Shown here in pieces: positions 10,050-18,265 of a stretch of DNA of 64,000 bases; position 1 is the stretch's first letter, and each line of letters begins with the position of its first letter. Made by a program: the position numbers and the translations under genes. Where the stretch lies: NCBI GenBank assembly GCA_964418585.1, contig CAYQMG010000053.1, positions 39,813 through 103,812 on the forward strand. Reading direction: 5' to 3'. The notes below the pieces were generated by a model. That model saw nothing but the letters and a program-made list of their open reading frames with translations, searched no databases and was not told the origin of the DNA. This stretch comes from JAJRTE01 sp964418585. GTDB lineage: Bacteria; Myxococcota_A; UBA796; JAJRTE01.

Positions 10050-12164
10050 CTAGCGAACTCCGATCCAGAGTCGGTAGAGTCGCGACAGGTCGCCGTGGTT
10101 GTTGTCCAGGTGGAAGGAGCGGAGGTGGATGGCCGAGATCTCGATCCCGGTATCGGTGAGAAATGTGTCCTCCCAGGTCCAGCTCATGCTGCTGGTCATG
10201 GGACAGGGATAGGTCGGGTGAAACGCCCACTCTTCGGCCGAGTAGTCCCCGCTTCGGGTGTCATCCCAGCACAACACATTCCACTGCGCCGCCTGAACCT
10301 CCAGGAACAGGAATGTGCCCGACTTCTCCATGCTCTGTCCGTCGTAGTGGATCTCCACCCGCGCTTCCCCCCCGTTCGGAACCGGAACCCGGACCTGGTA
10401 TGCCATCACGTCGGCCGTGTTGTCGTAGTCGGACCACTGGAGGAACGGCCCCAGACCATCGGTGAACTCGCCCATGTCGTTGAACAACTGCTCCCAGACC
10501 TGTTCAAACGCCTCCAGGTCATCTCCCCGCCGCTCCCGATCCCAGTCGGCCACCACGGTCCAGCCTCCCCCATCGCTGGTCATGTCGCAGTAAACTTCGA
10601 ACGGCTGGTTCCCCACCCCCAGTCCGTCCGGATCCACCACGTAGACCCCATCACCGTCCCCAAAATCGTTCTCCAGGATGTCACGGCAGCTCGAGCCCAG
10701 GGCACACAGCCCGTTGCTGTCCGGGTACATCGCAGGATTGAGGTCGTTGCAATCGTCGCCGCCGCATGCGGCATCCGAATAGCCATCCAGGTCGTCATCA
10801 TGGTCGATGAGGCCGTCGCAGTCGTGGTCGAGGCCGTCGCACCCCGGCGTGGCGCCGGGGAAGAAATCTTCGCGCGTGTCGTCGCAATCGTCGCCGCCGC
10901 ACCCGGCGTCCGCGAAACCGTCCCCGTCGCCGTCATGGTCGACGAGGCCGTCGCAGTCGTGGTCGAGGCCGTCGCACCCCGGCGTGGCGCCGGGGAAGAA
11001 ATCCTCGCGCGTGTCGTCGCAATCCCCGTCCAGTGCAACGTACTGGGCCGTGGGCGGCTCACAAGCGGTCACCGACCAGCGGTCTCCACCATAGCCGTCC
11101 GCGTCATAGTCGAGATACCAGGTAGGCACCACGTCCTCGTCCACGGTCCCGTCACAATCGTTGTCCCGCTCATCGCAAACCTCTTCCGCTCCTGGATAGA
11201 CCGTCGGATCATCGTCGTCACAGTCGTCGCTCGAGGAGACGAATCCGGCCGGCGGTGGGCAGGTCTGGACCGAAACGGACGAGTCCCCGAAACCATCGCC
11301 ATCGTCGTCCGCGTAAAGGGTCGGAGCCTTCACTCCCTCGTCCGTGGTCCCATCGCAGTCGTTGTCCTGCCCGTCGCAGGCTTCCGGTGCGCCTGGGTAG
11401 ACCGTGGCGTCGGTGTCGTCGCAGTCCTGGCAGGCGGAGAAACCATCCCCGTCTTCGTCCGGTCCCTCGTCCACCTGGATGTCGCAGTCGTTGTCCTTGC
11501 CATCGCAGAGTTCGGGGGCGTTCGGGTGAACGTCGGGCTGGGAGTCGTCACAATCAAGCTGGTTGTCTGCGTAGCCGTCCGGACGCTCGCACCGGTGCTG
11601 GATGACGTCCCCGGAGCGATCCCCGTATCCGTCTCCGTCGGCGTCAAGGTACCATTCGGGGACACCCTGGGCGTCCGGATCACGGTCGTCCACGAGGCCA
11701 TCACAGTCGTTGTCCTTGCCGTCACAGATTTCCGCTGCACCGGGATAGACGACGGGGTCGGCGTCGTCGCAGTCGCCCTCGAGTTCCGAGAATCCGTCTC
11801 CGTCCGTATCTGGTGGGGGAGATGGCGTTGGGGTTGGCAGGTCTGGTGCGCTGGTTGGCTCCTGGGTCCCGGGTGTGGGGCTGGGCCATGGAGTATCTTG
11901 AAACGGCGGCGGAGTTGGAGATAGCCAGGGGGGGGAAGGGGTTGGCAACGAGGGCTCGAGGGTTGGAGAGGGCCCGGGCACAGGGGTATTGAGGTCGGGA
12001 ATCGGTGTGGCCGTGGTATCGTCGGCAGGCAGGTTTGGCTCGAACTCGGGGAGGGCGATCTCCACGGCCGGGGGATGGTCCGTATTTTTTTCCAGGTTGC
12101 ATGCCTGGATGACCCAGGCGAGGGCAAGACTCGTCAGAAGCGTCCACAAGAATCGAGCACGCAT
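10050..12164 (-). CDS. MopE-type calcium-binding repeat lipoprotein with fibrinogen-like C-terminal domain
   Basis: A 704-residue predicted lipoprotein. The start at 12164 gives a clean signal ending in the lipobox VIQAC; fifteen extra upstream codons would place Arg/Ser-rich residues before it. A Pro/Thr/Ser linker is followed by six units of the putative metal-binding motif (YPGAxExCDGKDNDCDGxVD), interspersed with Asp-rich DGDGFxD loops that resemble EF-hand or thrombospondin type-3 calcium loops. The C-terminal ~220 residues begin CRDI...GVYVVDPDG...FEVYCDMTSDGGGWTVV, the fibrinogen-related-domain signature, though the rest diverges from animal fibrinogen domains. A calcium-stiffened stalk carrying a binding head is the likely picture, as an inference. 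Two repeat units are near-identical in DNA (10798-11024). Confidence 0.88.
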   Translation of the reverse strand: MRARFLWTLLTSLALAWVIQACNLEKNTDHPPAVEIALPEFEPNLPADDTTATPIPDLNTPVPGPSPTLEPSLPTPSPPWLSPTPPPFQDTPWPSPTPGTQEPTSAPDLPTPTPSPPPDTDGDGFSELEGDCDDADPVVYPGAAEICDGKDNDCDGLVDDRDPDAQGVPEWYLDADGDGYGDRSGDVIQHRCERPDGYADNQLDCDDSQPDVHPNAPELCDGKDNDCDIQVDEGPDEDGDGFSACQDCDDTDATVYPGAPEACDGQDNDCDGTTDEGVKAPTLYADDDGDGFGDSSVSVQTCPPPAGFVSSSDDCDDDDPTVYPGAEEVCDERDNDCDGTVDEDVVPTWYLDYDADGYGGDRWSVTACEPPTAQYVALDGDCDDTREDFFPGATPGCDGLDHDCDGLVDHDGDGDGFADAGCGGDDCDDTREDFFPGATPGCDGLDHDCDGLIDHDDDLDGYSDAACGGDDCNDLNPAMYPDSNGLCALGSSCRDILENDFGDGDGVYVVDPDGLGVGNQPFEVYCDMTSDGGGWTVVADWDRERRGDDLEAFEQVWEQLFNDMGEFTDGLGPFLQWSDYDNTADVMAYQVRVPVPNGGEARVEIHYDGQSMEKSGTFLFLEVQAAQWNVLCWDDTRSGDYSAEEWAFHPTYPCPMTSSMSWTWEDTFLTDTGIEISAIHLRSFHLDNNHGDLSRLYRLWIGVR
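10798..11024 (-). repeat. 135-bp tandem duplication inside a MopE-repeat gene
   Basis: Bases 10798-10889 recur at 10933-11024 with only two differences that I can see, an offset of exactly 135 bases (45 codons). This encodes a duplicated pair of DFFPGATPGCDGLDHDCDG units and keeps the reading frame. Neighbouring repeats in the gene are far more diverged, so this duplication is recent. Confidence 0.85.
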
Positions 12165-12278
12165 CGAGCTACACGTTCCACGAACTCCACGAGACACCAT
12201 CGCGTCCACCTCCCTCGGCCGGTCCTCGGAGGGTATCCGGCCCGTTCGCTCCGCTCATCCCACTGGCACGCATCCCGA

Positions 12279-12307
12279 ATTATAGTCCTACTGTGGTGAC
12301 CTGAAAA
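12279..12307 (-). promoter_or_regulatory. Sigma-70-like promoter for the MopE lipoprotein
   Basis: On the minus strand TTTTCA (12302-12307) is followed after 17 bases by a perfect TATAAT (12279-12284). Transcription would begin near 12272, about 108 bases before the ATG at 12164. Confidence 0.5.
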
Positions 12308-12356
12308 ATGGTTTCGTCTGACGACAACGACAGGGGCGAAATCGGGCTCTACCGGG

Positions 12357-12393
12357 TTGCAATCGGGTTGCAATCGCGTCCGATTCGTTGCAA
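12357..12393. promoter_or_regulatory. Three phased TTGCAA sites, candidate operator
   Basis: The palindrome TTGCAA occurs at 12357-12362, 12368-12373 and 12388-12393. The first two lie in an exact 11-bp tandem repeat (CGGGTTGCAAT), and the centre-to-centre spacings are 11 and 20 bases, near one and two helical turns. They lie in the 359-base divergent region between the MopE lipoprotein and the thioesterase operon. This suggests a repressor or activator site, as an inference. Confidence 0.4.
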
Positions 12394-12523
12394 AGTGTGG
12401 GGGATCCGCATCAGGCCGGGGAAATCTGCGAGGACGGGGCGTCACCCTGGTTTCGTCCGCCGGGAAGGGGGGTGATCGTCCGGGGCGTGCAGGTTCGGAC
12501 CTGGTGCGCGTGCAGGAGGTGCG

Positions 12524-12958
12524 ATGGTATCCCGCGAGGACGTGATCCGGTACCTGGAGGCGGTGCACGAGCATACGGTGTTGCACACCCTGGGCATGCG
12601 CGTGGAGCGGTATGACCCGGACGAGGTGGTGGTGGCCACGGACGTGGATGCCCGTCTTTACCAACCCACCGGCGTGGTACACGGAGGGGTGTACGTGTTG
12701 ATGGCAGAATCTGCGGCGAGCACGGCGGCGGCGTTGTCGGTGGATGTGACCCGTTTTTCGGTATTCGGCATGGAAATCAACGCCAACCACCTGCGGCCTG
12801 TGACCGCCGGGACGTTGCGGGCAGTCGCGCATCCGGTGCACAAGGGCCGAACGACCATGGTGTTTTCCATCGAGGTCCGGGACGATCAGGAGCGATTGGT
12901 GAGTGTTTCGCGGTGCACGGTGGCGGTTCGGCCCAGGGAGGACGGCGAGGGGTCGTGA
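12524..12958 (+). CDS. PaaI-type hotdog-fold thioesterase
   Basis: A 144-residue single-domain hotdog protein. The central helix motif QPTGVVHGGVYVLMAESAAS is the PaaI/4-hydroxybenzoyl-CoA thioesterase signature, in which the HGG backbone and the acidic residue on the hot-dog helix (Glu in AES) activate water for acyl-CoA hydrolysis. A strong Shine-Dalgarno sequence (AGGAGGTGCG) precedes the ATG. There is no signal peptide, so it should be cytoplasmic. It is the first gene of a probable three-gene operon with a membrane coiled-coil protein and a phosphotransfer dikinase. The acyl-CoA substrate cannot be inferred. Confidence 0.9.
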   Translation: MVSREDVIRYLEAVHEHTVLHTLGMRVERYDPDEVVVATDVDARLYQPTGVVHGGVYVLMAESAASTAAALSVDVTRFSVFGMEINANHLRPVTAGTLRAVAHPVHKGRTTMVFSIEVRDDQERLVSVSRCTVAVRPREDGEGS

Positions 12959-13098
12959 ACAGGCAATCAGCCGGGAGCAGACGCCTGGTCCCCGACTTCA
13001 GCGTGCGAGGTTCCCAGACGTTGCGGGATTGACGCAGGTGCCGCTTCGATGCAGAGTTGACCAACGGTCAGGATGAGATTCGGGACGCAGGAGGTTGG

Positions 13099-14079
13099 AT
13101 GGCACCCGACTGGATTTCGCTCACCACAGGCTCGGTTCCTCTGGATGGCACGGCCTTGACCACGAAGGCGCCGGACCCAGGTGTCCCCGTGCGCTTGACG
13201 CTCGAGGGCGAGATCGCATTCAGCCTCACGGAGCAGGTGTTCGACCCGGTGGATGCGGATACGCCGGAGTCGTTGATCCAGGTGGAACCTGGGCAGTGGC
13301 ACATGATCGAGGCCCGGCCGGACGAGCACCTGTACGTGTTCGAGCCTTCCGGGTCGTTGACGCAGCCGGCCCGGGTTTTCCTGGATGTCCAGGGGTTGGC
13401 GCAGCGACAGGGCCTCGAGGTGGACCAGGTGAAAGGTGCTCTGACCGGCCACCTGGGCGTCGAACTGGAGGCCGCGCTCCCGGTTCCTCCACCGTCGCAG
13501 GTGCCGCTCCTGTTGGGAGGCGCACTGGTGTTGGCGGCGGTGGGCGTCGCCACGGCCTTTTTGGTCCGGAACCGGCAGCGAATGGACCGGGATCTGGAGG
13601 CGCTCCTGGAAGAGATCCGACGCATCGCAGCAGACCTGGAGCAGCGTGCCCGGGGCCGTGAGGCGGACGGCCCTCGAGCGACCCAACAGGTGCCGGCGCT
13701 GGTGTCATCCGCCGAACGCCTGTGCGCGTCGGCTCGAGCCCTCCGCAGCCGTTATCGTCGGAGTGGGATTGAGCGGTTGCAGGCCCGGGTGAAGCGACTG
13801 GAGCGGGATATGGACGAAGGGGCGCCGGCACGTCAGGAAGCGGAGCGGGAGCTGGCGCTCGTGTCGTCCCTGGCTGCGGAAGAGCAGCGGCTGACGGAGA
13901 AGCTGCACCGGATACGGGATGCCCTGGAAAGCCTCCGGCAAGCCTGGGTGGCGGTGGACGAGGAGGCCGGGCAAGAGACCGAGGAGACCCGGATACTGCT
14001 CGAGGAAGCTCAGGCCGAGATCACAGCGGTGCATTCCACGGTTCAGGAGAGTCGGGAGACGGACGGGCGCGACACGTGA
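13099..14079 (+). CDS. Single-pass membrane protein with long cytoplasmic coiled coil
   Basis: I do not recognise a named family. The start at 13099 follows AGGAGGTTGG; a TTG fourteen codons upstream is less likely. Residues 1-133 form a beta-rich domain with no signal peptide (ISLTTGSVPLDG...VRLTLEGEIAFSL). One transmembrane helix follows (VPLLLGGALVLAAVGVATAFLV, about 134-156), then Arg-rich residues and an Arg/Glu/Leu heptad coiled coil to the end (about 157-326). Positive charges after the helix predict an N-out/C-in topology. Only 43 bases separate it from the dikinase gene downstream, so the two are probably co-translated and may act together at the membrane. Confidence 0.75.
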   Translation: MAPDWISLTTGSVPLDGTALTTKAPDPGVPVRLTLEGEIAFSLTEQVFDPVDADTPESLIQVEPGQWHMIEARPDEHLYVFEPSGSLTQPARVFLDVQGLAQRQGLEVDQVKGALTGHLGVELEAALPVPPPSQVPLLLGGALVLAAVGVATAFLVRNRQRMDRDLEALLEEIRRIAADLEQRARGREADGPRATQQVPALVSSAERLCASARALRSRYRRSGIERLQARVKRLERDMDEGAPARQEAERELALVSSLAAEEQRLTEKLHRIRDALESLRQAWVAVDEEAGQETEETRILLEEAQAEITAVHSTVQESRETDGRDT

Positions 14080-14122
14080 CAGGCACCGGTCCATGCCACG
14101 GGCGGAGGCGGGAGAGGGCATC

Positions 14123-16672
14123 ATGGGAACGGATCCTGAACCGCGGGACCGGGATGTGGATCTGGTCGATCTCCATGCCCTGTCGAGGAATGGAACGGCG
14201 CGGTTTGGAGGCAAGGCGGTCGGGTTGGCCCGCTTGATTGCGCTCGGATTGCCTGTCCCACCTGGATTCGCAGTTTCCGCCACCTGTTTGCCCCCGGCGG
14301 CCTGGTCGGAGCGTGCGCGGTCAGAGTTCCAGAAACGGTGCCGGGTGTTGCTCGACCGTGGAACCGGCGGTCCTCCTCTTTGTTTCCCCAACATCGAACC
14401 TCGGCTCGCCGTCCGTTCCTCGGCTCTTGATGAGGATTCGGACGCGCATTCGTTTGCAGGCCAGTTCGAGACCGTGCTGCACGTGAAGGACCCGACCGAG
14501 GCCCTCGAGGCCGCAGGTCGTTGTGTGGCCTCCGGGACTTCGCAACGGGTGGCTGCCTATGCAGGCGATTCCGCGCCTCGACCGGTCGGGGTGGTGGTCC
14601 AGGTTCAGATCCATCCTCGAGTGGCCGGTGTCTGCTTCACGGTCGATCCCACCGGGCAAGATGAGGCTGTGGTCGTGGAGGCCGTCGCGGGCCTGGGCGA
14701 CGCACTCGTCTCTGGACGGGTGGCGCCCGAATCGTGGCGCGTCTATCGAAACGGTCTGGACACCTGGGAGTCGATTCGCACACGGGCGATGTCGGCCGGC
14801 GTGCTCAACGATGCCCAGGCTCGAGCCGTGGCGGCACTCGGGCATGCCATTGCCGATCGATTCGGCGCACCGCTGGACCTGGAGTGGGCGGTGGACTCTG
14901 GGGGAGAACTCTGGTGGCTCCAGGCCAGACCCATCACCGCAGCGACGAGACCGAGAAAGGTGGAGGTCGAACGCACGTTCGACGCGGTGGATGACGGCCC
15001 GGTGTCGGTCTGGGCGAACTTCAACGTGCGCGAGACCATGCCTCGGCCCTTCGCCCCCTTGGTGTGGTCGGTGTGGCGGGACGTGATCCTTCCAGAGATG
15101 GGTCGGCATGCCTTCGGCATTCGGAAGTCTGATCCGCTCTTTCCGCACCTCTTTCCCCTCGACCTGGTGGGAGGCCGGGTCTACTGGAACCTGAACGCCC
15201 TTTTTGCCGTGCCCGGGTTGGGCACGATCATGCGGGTCATGCTGCCCGCAATCGACCTGAACACCCATCGCGTGGTCAAGTCCTTGCAACGGTCCGGGAT
15301 CCTGCGCACCCGCAAGCTGCCGGCCCGGCGTTGGAAGGTCCTGGCCGGGATGGCCCTGGCGGGCATGACCAGCCTCATGGGCGCCGCCCGTGCCCTCCTG
15401 CCCGGCCGCACCTTGCACCGCCTCGAGGCCGGTTCCGATCGGTTGGCGGCACTCCCTCCCGTGGAAACCCTCTCGGACCAGGAACTCGCCGAACAGTTGA
15501 ACCTGTTCACGTCACCTCTGGCCACCCCGTTTCACAACGGCCTGACCGGTCAGGTCCCTGCCTTTGCAGCGTTCGCCATCGCCACCCGCCTCTTTCGTCA
15601 TCACCCAAACGCGCAGCAGCTTCTGGCTGTGGGAACACCGGGGCCGACCACCGAAATCTCCCTGGCCCTCGACGAATTGGTGATCCACGCTCGACCGTTC
15701 GCACAGGTGTTCGAAATGAACCAGGACCCGGAGCACCTGTTGCAGGCACTGGAGGATCTGCCCGGCGGCGCTGGATGGACCGCCCGCTTCCACGCCTTCC
15801 TCCGGCGGTTCGGCCACCGTGGACCGGGGGAGTTCGACCTCACCGTGCCCCGGTGGGCGGACGAGCCGAAGATGATCCTGGACATGGTGCGCACCGACCT
15901 GGCGCGTCCTGGGCACGTCTCCTTGAAGCAGCGCATGGCTCAGTTGGTCGCGGAGAGGCGGCGAGCCATTGACGCGGCGGTTGCAGGGTCGGCCCTGTGG
16001 AAACGGCCGTTCATGCGAGCTGCTGCATGGGCCGTGCCCCGGTACATGCCGCTTCGCGAGGCTCCAAAGCACTTTGTTATGATACTTTTCAAGCGGATGT
16101 CCGATGCCGCCCGCGAGTTGGGCCGCCGGTGGACCCTCGAGGGCGTGCTCCAGGCCCCGGACCAGGTGTTTCTGCTGACTCGAGAAGAGGTGTTCGCCCT
16201 CGCCGGAGGGAATCCCCCGTGGGAGGACCTCCATGCGCGCCTGGCCCGACGGAAAGCGCACCTGGAAAACGCGCTCGAGTTCCGGCCTCCCGATGTTGTC
16301 CGTTCCGACGGGGTGCCGGTTGTTGAGGCCGGGGCTCTGGACGAGGGGGGCGAGGATGGGGTTCTGTGCGGCACAGGGGTTTCAGGAGGTAGGGCGACCG
16401 GCCCTGTGCGTATCCTGGAGCGTCCGGACCCGGCGGGCATGGAAGAGGGGGACGTGATTGTCATGGAGGTTGCCGACCCTGGGTGGACTCCATTGTTTCC
16501 TCGAGCCGGTGCCGTGATCATGGAGGTGGGGGGGGCGATGTGTCATGCCGCCATCGTGGCGCGGGAACTTGGTGTTCCGGCCGTGTTTGGGGTGCGGGAA
16601 GCGCGACTTCGTCTCCGGAACGGGCAACAGGTGACTGTGGACGGGAGCGCCGGGCGCGTGACGCTGCGGTGA
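14123..16672 (+). CDS. Rifampicin-phosphotransferase-like PEP-synthase-family dikinase
   Basis: An 849-residue enzyme with the domain order of rifampicin phosphotransferases. The N-terminal ATP-grasp domain has FGGKAVGLARL, VRSSALDEDS, SFAGQFET and the closing strand LEWAVDSGGELWWLQARPI. A long helical middle domain contains the family phrase FGHRGPGEFDLTVPRW. The C-terminal swivelling domain carries the phosphohistidine motif GGAMCHAAIVARELGVPAVFG. The PEP/pyruvate-binding TIM barrel of PEP synthase and PPDK is absent, so the phosphate acceptor is more likely a small molecule bound by the middle domain. The start at 14123 follows GGAGAGG; an open frame upstream overlaps the previous gene out of phase and is not used. 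Rifampicin itself as substrate is unproven. Confidence 0.85.
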   Translation: MGTDPEPRDRDVDLVDLHALSRNGTARFGGKAVGLARLIALGLPVPPGFAVSATCLPPAAWSERARSEFQKRCRVLLDRGTGGPPLCFPNIEPRLAVRSSALDEDSDAHSFAGQFETVLHVKDPTEALEAAGRCVASGTSQRVAAYAGDSAPRPVGVVVQVQIHPRVAGVCFTVDPTGQDEAVVVEAVAGLGDALVSGRVAPESWRVYRNGLDTWESIRTRAMSAGVLNDAQARAVAALGHAIADRFGAPLDLEWAVDSGGELWWLQARPITAATRPRKVEVERTFDAVDDGPVSVWANFNVRETMPRPFAPLVWSVWRDVILPEMGRHAFGIRKSDPLFPHLFPLDLVGGRVYWNLNALFAVPGLGTIMRVMLPAIDLNTHRVVKSLQRSGILRTRKLPARRWKVLAGMALAGMTSLMGAARALLPGRTLHRLEAGSDRLAALPPVETLSDQELAEQLNLFTSPLATPFHNGLTGQVPAFAAFAIATRLFRHHPNAQQLLAVGTPGPTTEISLALDELVIHARPFAQVFEMNQDPEHLLQALEDLPGGAGWTARFHAFLRRFGHRGPGEFDLTVPRWADEPKMILDMVRTDLARPGHVSLKQRMAQLVAERRRAIDAAVAGSALWKRPFMRAAAWAVPRYMPLREAPKHFVMILFKRMSDAARELGRRWTLEGVLQAPDQVFLLTREEVFALAGGNPPWEDLHARLARRKAHLENALEFRPPDVVRSDGVPVVEAGALDEGGEDGVLCGTGVSGGRATGPVRILERPDPAGMEEGDVIVMEVADPGWTPLFPRAGAVIMEVGGAMCHAAIVARELGVPAVFGVREARLRLRNGQQVTVDGSAGRVTLR

Positions 16673-16745
16673 GGGGGCTCAGGGGATTGGAATGCCTGTT
16701 TTCCAGGGGGGGCCGGGCTCGAGTCGCCGGTGGCCGGGCCAGGGG

Positions 16746-18023
16746 TCATCGGTGTACGGCGCAGAACACCACGTACTCGTCGTGGAATTCAGCCAGGACC
16801 GGTGACGTGCAGGATTCGAGTTCCGGGTACTGGTCCTGGGCCCAGAGTGTGACCGGGTCAGTGTATGTTCCGCCCGGGAGCAGTACGCGGTAGAGGGGCG
16901 GCCCCCACCCGCCCCCGGCCTGTCCTACCAGCCAGAATTCCCCTTCGTTTTCCAGGCAGAACGGGACCTGGGTTTCGGTCCACGAGAAGTCCGGTGTCCC
17001 CACGTAGTGGTAGGGATCGATCCCGGTGGCCTGGATGATCGACGTGGAGTTCTTGGTGGCAAACAGGTAGTACGTGCCATTGTAGCGGCACGTCTTGGGG
17101 TCGAGCAGATTGTCTTCCACGTAGATCGGGTCCGGCGCTTCCACCCAGGTCTCGCCGTCCCGGTAGGCGGCGCGGATGGCATGGCTCCCGACATAGCCTG
17201 CCATCCCGCTGTAGTACACGGCCCGGATGGTGCCGTCTGGGAGTTGCTCCAGGGATGCGTCGGTAAGAAAAGGGGAGGCGGTGTTTTCCACGTACCACAT
17301 GTGGGTGCCGAACTGCTCGAGATCCGGCGTCGTGATCGCGTACAGATAGTCTCCCCCGTACTGGAGGTAGTTGAAATCCACCATGTTGAGGCCGCCCAGC
17401 AGGATGAGGCCGGTGGAATAGACGAACACGTCCAGGGTGGAGAATGTGTGGGCGATGGTGGTACATTCCATCCGAATTCCGTATCCCACCGTGGACCGAC
17501 ACATGACGACCTCGTAGTGGGCCTCATCTGGAGCCTGGTCCATGTCGAAGACCAGGTCAAGTGTGCTCGAGGCCAACCAGTAGTCCGGGTCGTCCCATGG
17601 ATCCTGGCTTTCCTCTTCCTGTGGCGTCGGTGTGTATGGCGTGACTTCGGGGGTCGGTTCGGGCGTGACCTCGGGGGTGGGTTCGTTCCAAGGCGTCGGC
17701 GTCGGGGGGTTCCCGCGAATGGGGGAGGGCGTTGGGGTTGTTGCCGGAACAGGCGGTGGCGTCGGCGTCGCGTTCGAGTATGGCTCGGGCGTGGGGAGAG
17801 GGGTCACCCCGATGTCCGGAGGAGGCGTGACTTCCGTGGGCACTGGCGTGGGGGTGTCCGTCAGTGCTGCAGGAGTCGTCGTGTCCCGGGGAGGCGTGGA
17901 GGTCTCATCGGGTACCGGGGATTCGCAGGAGAGCGGGTCGTCCGAGGTCGTCGTACACGAGGACAGAGGAGAGCCCAGGAGGGTCACCAGGGGCCAGGTC
18001 CAACGGGAGGCTTTGTATCGCAT
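16746..18023 (-). CDS. Lipoprotein with five-bladed beta-propeller-like domain
   Basis: A 425-residue predicted lipoprotein. The start at 18023 gives a basic n-region and a lipobox LSSC. About 130 residues of Thr/Pro/Glu-rich linker follow. The C-terminal ~290 residues show short repeated beta modules (VMCRSTVGYGIRMECTT, LLDPKTCRYNGTYYLFATK, PVLAEFHDEYVVFCAVHR) in the style of the GH43/GH62-like five-bladed propellers found in bacterial surface proteins. I cannot identify catalytic acids with confidence, so binding rather than hydrolysis is possible. It is convergent with the dikinase gene, and 242 bases separate it from the GH114 gene. Confidence 0.75.
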   Translation of the reverse strand: MRYKASRWTWPLVTLLGSPLSSCTTTSDDPLSCESPVPDETSTPPRDTTTPAALTDTPTPVPTEVTPPPDIGVTPLPTPEPYSNATPTPPPVPATTPTPSPIRGNPPTPTPWNEPTPEVTPEPTPEVTPYTPTPQEEESQDPWDDPDYWLASSTLDLVFDMDQAPDEAHYEVVMCRSTVGYGIRMECTTIAHTFSTLDVFVYSTGLILLGGLNMVDFNYLQYGGDYLYAITTPDLEQFGTHMWYVENTASPFLTDASLEQLPDGTIRAVYYSGMAGYVGSHAIRAAYRDGETWVEAPDPIYVEDNLLDPKTCRYNGTYYLFATKNSTSIIQATGIDPYHYVGTPDFSWTETQVPFCLENEGEFWLVGQAGGGWGPPLYRVLLPGGTYTDPVTLWAQDQYPELESCTSPVLAEFHDEYVVFCAVHR

Positions 18024-18265
18024 GGTGCACACCGCGCATGGGATCGTCGTTCGCTGCCACATCGCGCTACAACGGAGCGGTCTGAGTCCCCGAGTCGGCC
18101 GGGAGGGAGGCGTGTGTGCCCTGGAAGCGTGTGCTTCTCTCAGGGGCTCCCGTGGCGTATCGGGAAGTTCCAGCCCGCTTGGAGTTCTGATTGAATTCTA
18201 ACACGTCGTGCCCATGGGCGGATAAAAAAACCGACTGCGCGACTAGGGGAACAGGACAAGAGGGG

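Noticed and set aside
9978..11924. A 648-codon open frame on the plus strand opposite the MopE lipoprotein gene
   Set aside because: It is the antisense shadow of the Asp/Gly/Cys-rich repeats (GTC/GAC-rich codons read as Val/Asp on the other strand). The minus frame has a signal peptide, lipobox and recognisable motifs; this frame has none.
13919..14122. An N-terminal extension of the dikinase reading frame
   Set aside because: It overlaps the coiled-coil gene out of frame, encodes Arg/Pro-rich residues without similarity to the family, and lacks a ribosome-binding site; ATG 14123 has one.
18218..18235. Run of seven A on the plus strand (T-run for minus-strand transcripts) after the GH114 gene as a terminator
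   Set aside because: I find no stable GC hairpin directly ahead of the U-run, so it does not qualify as an intrinsic terminator.
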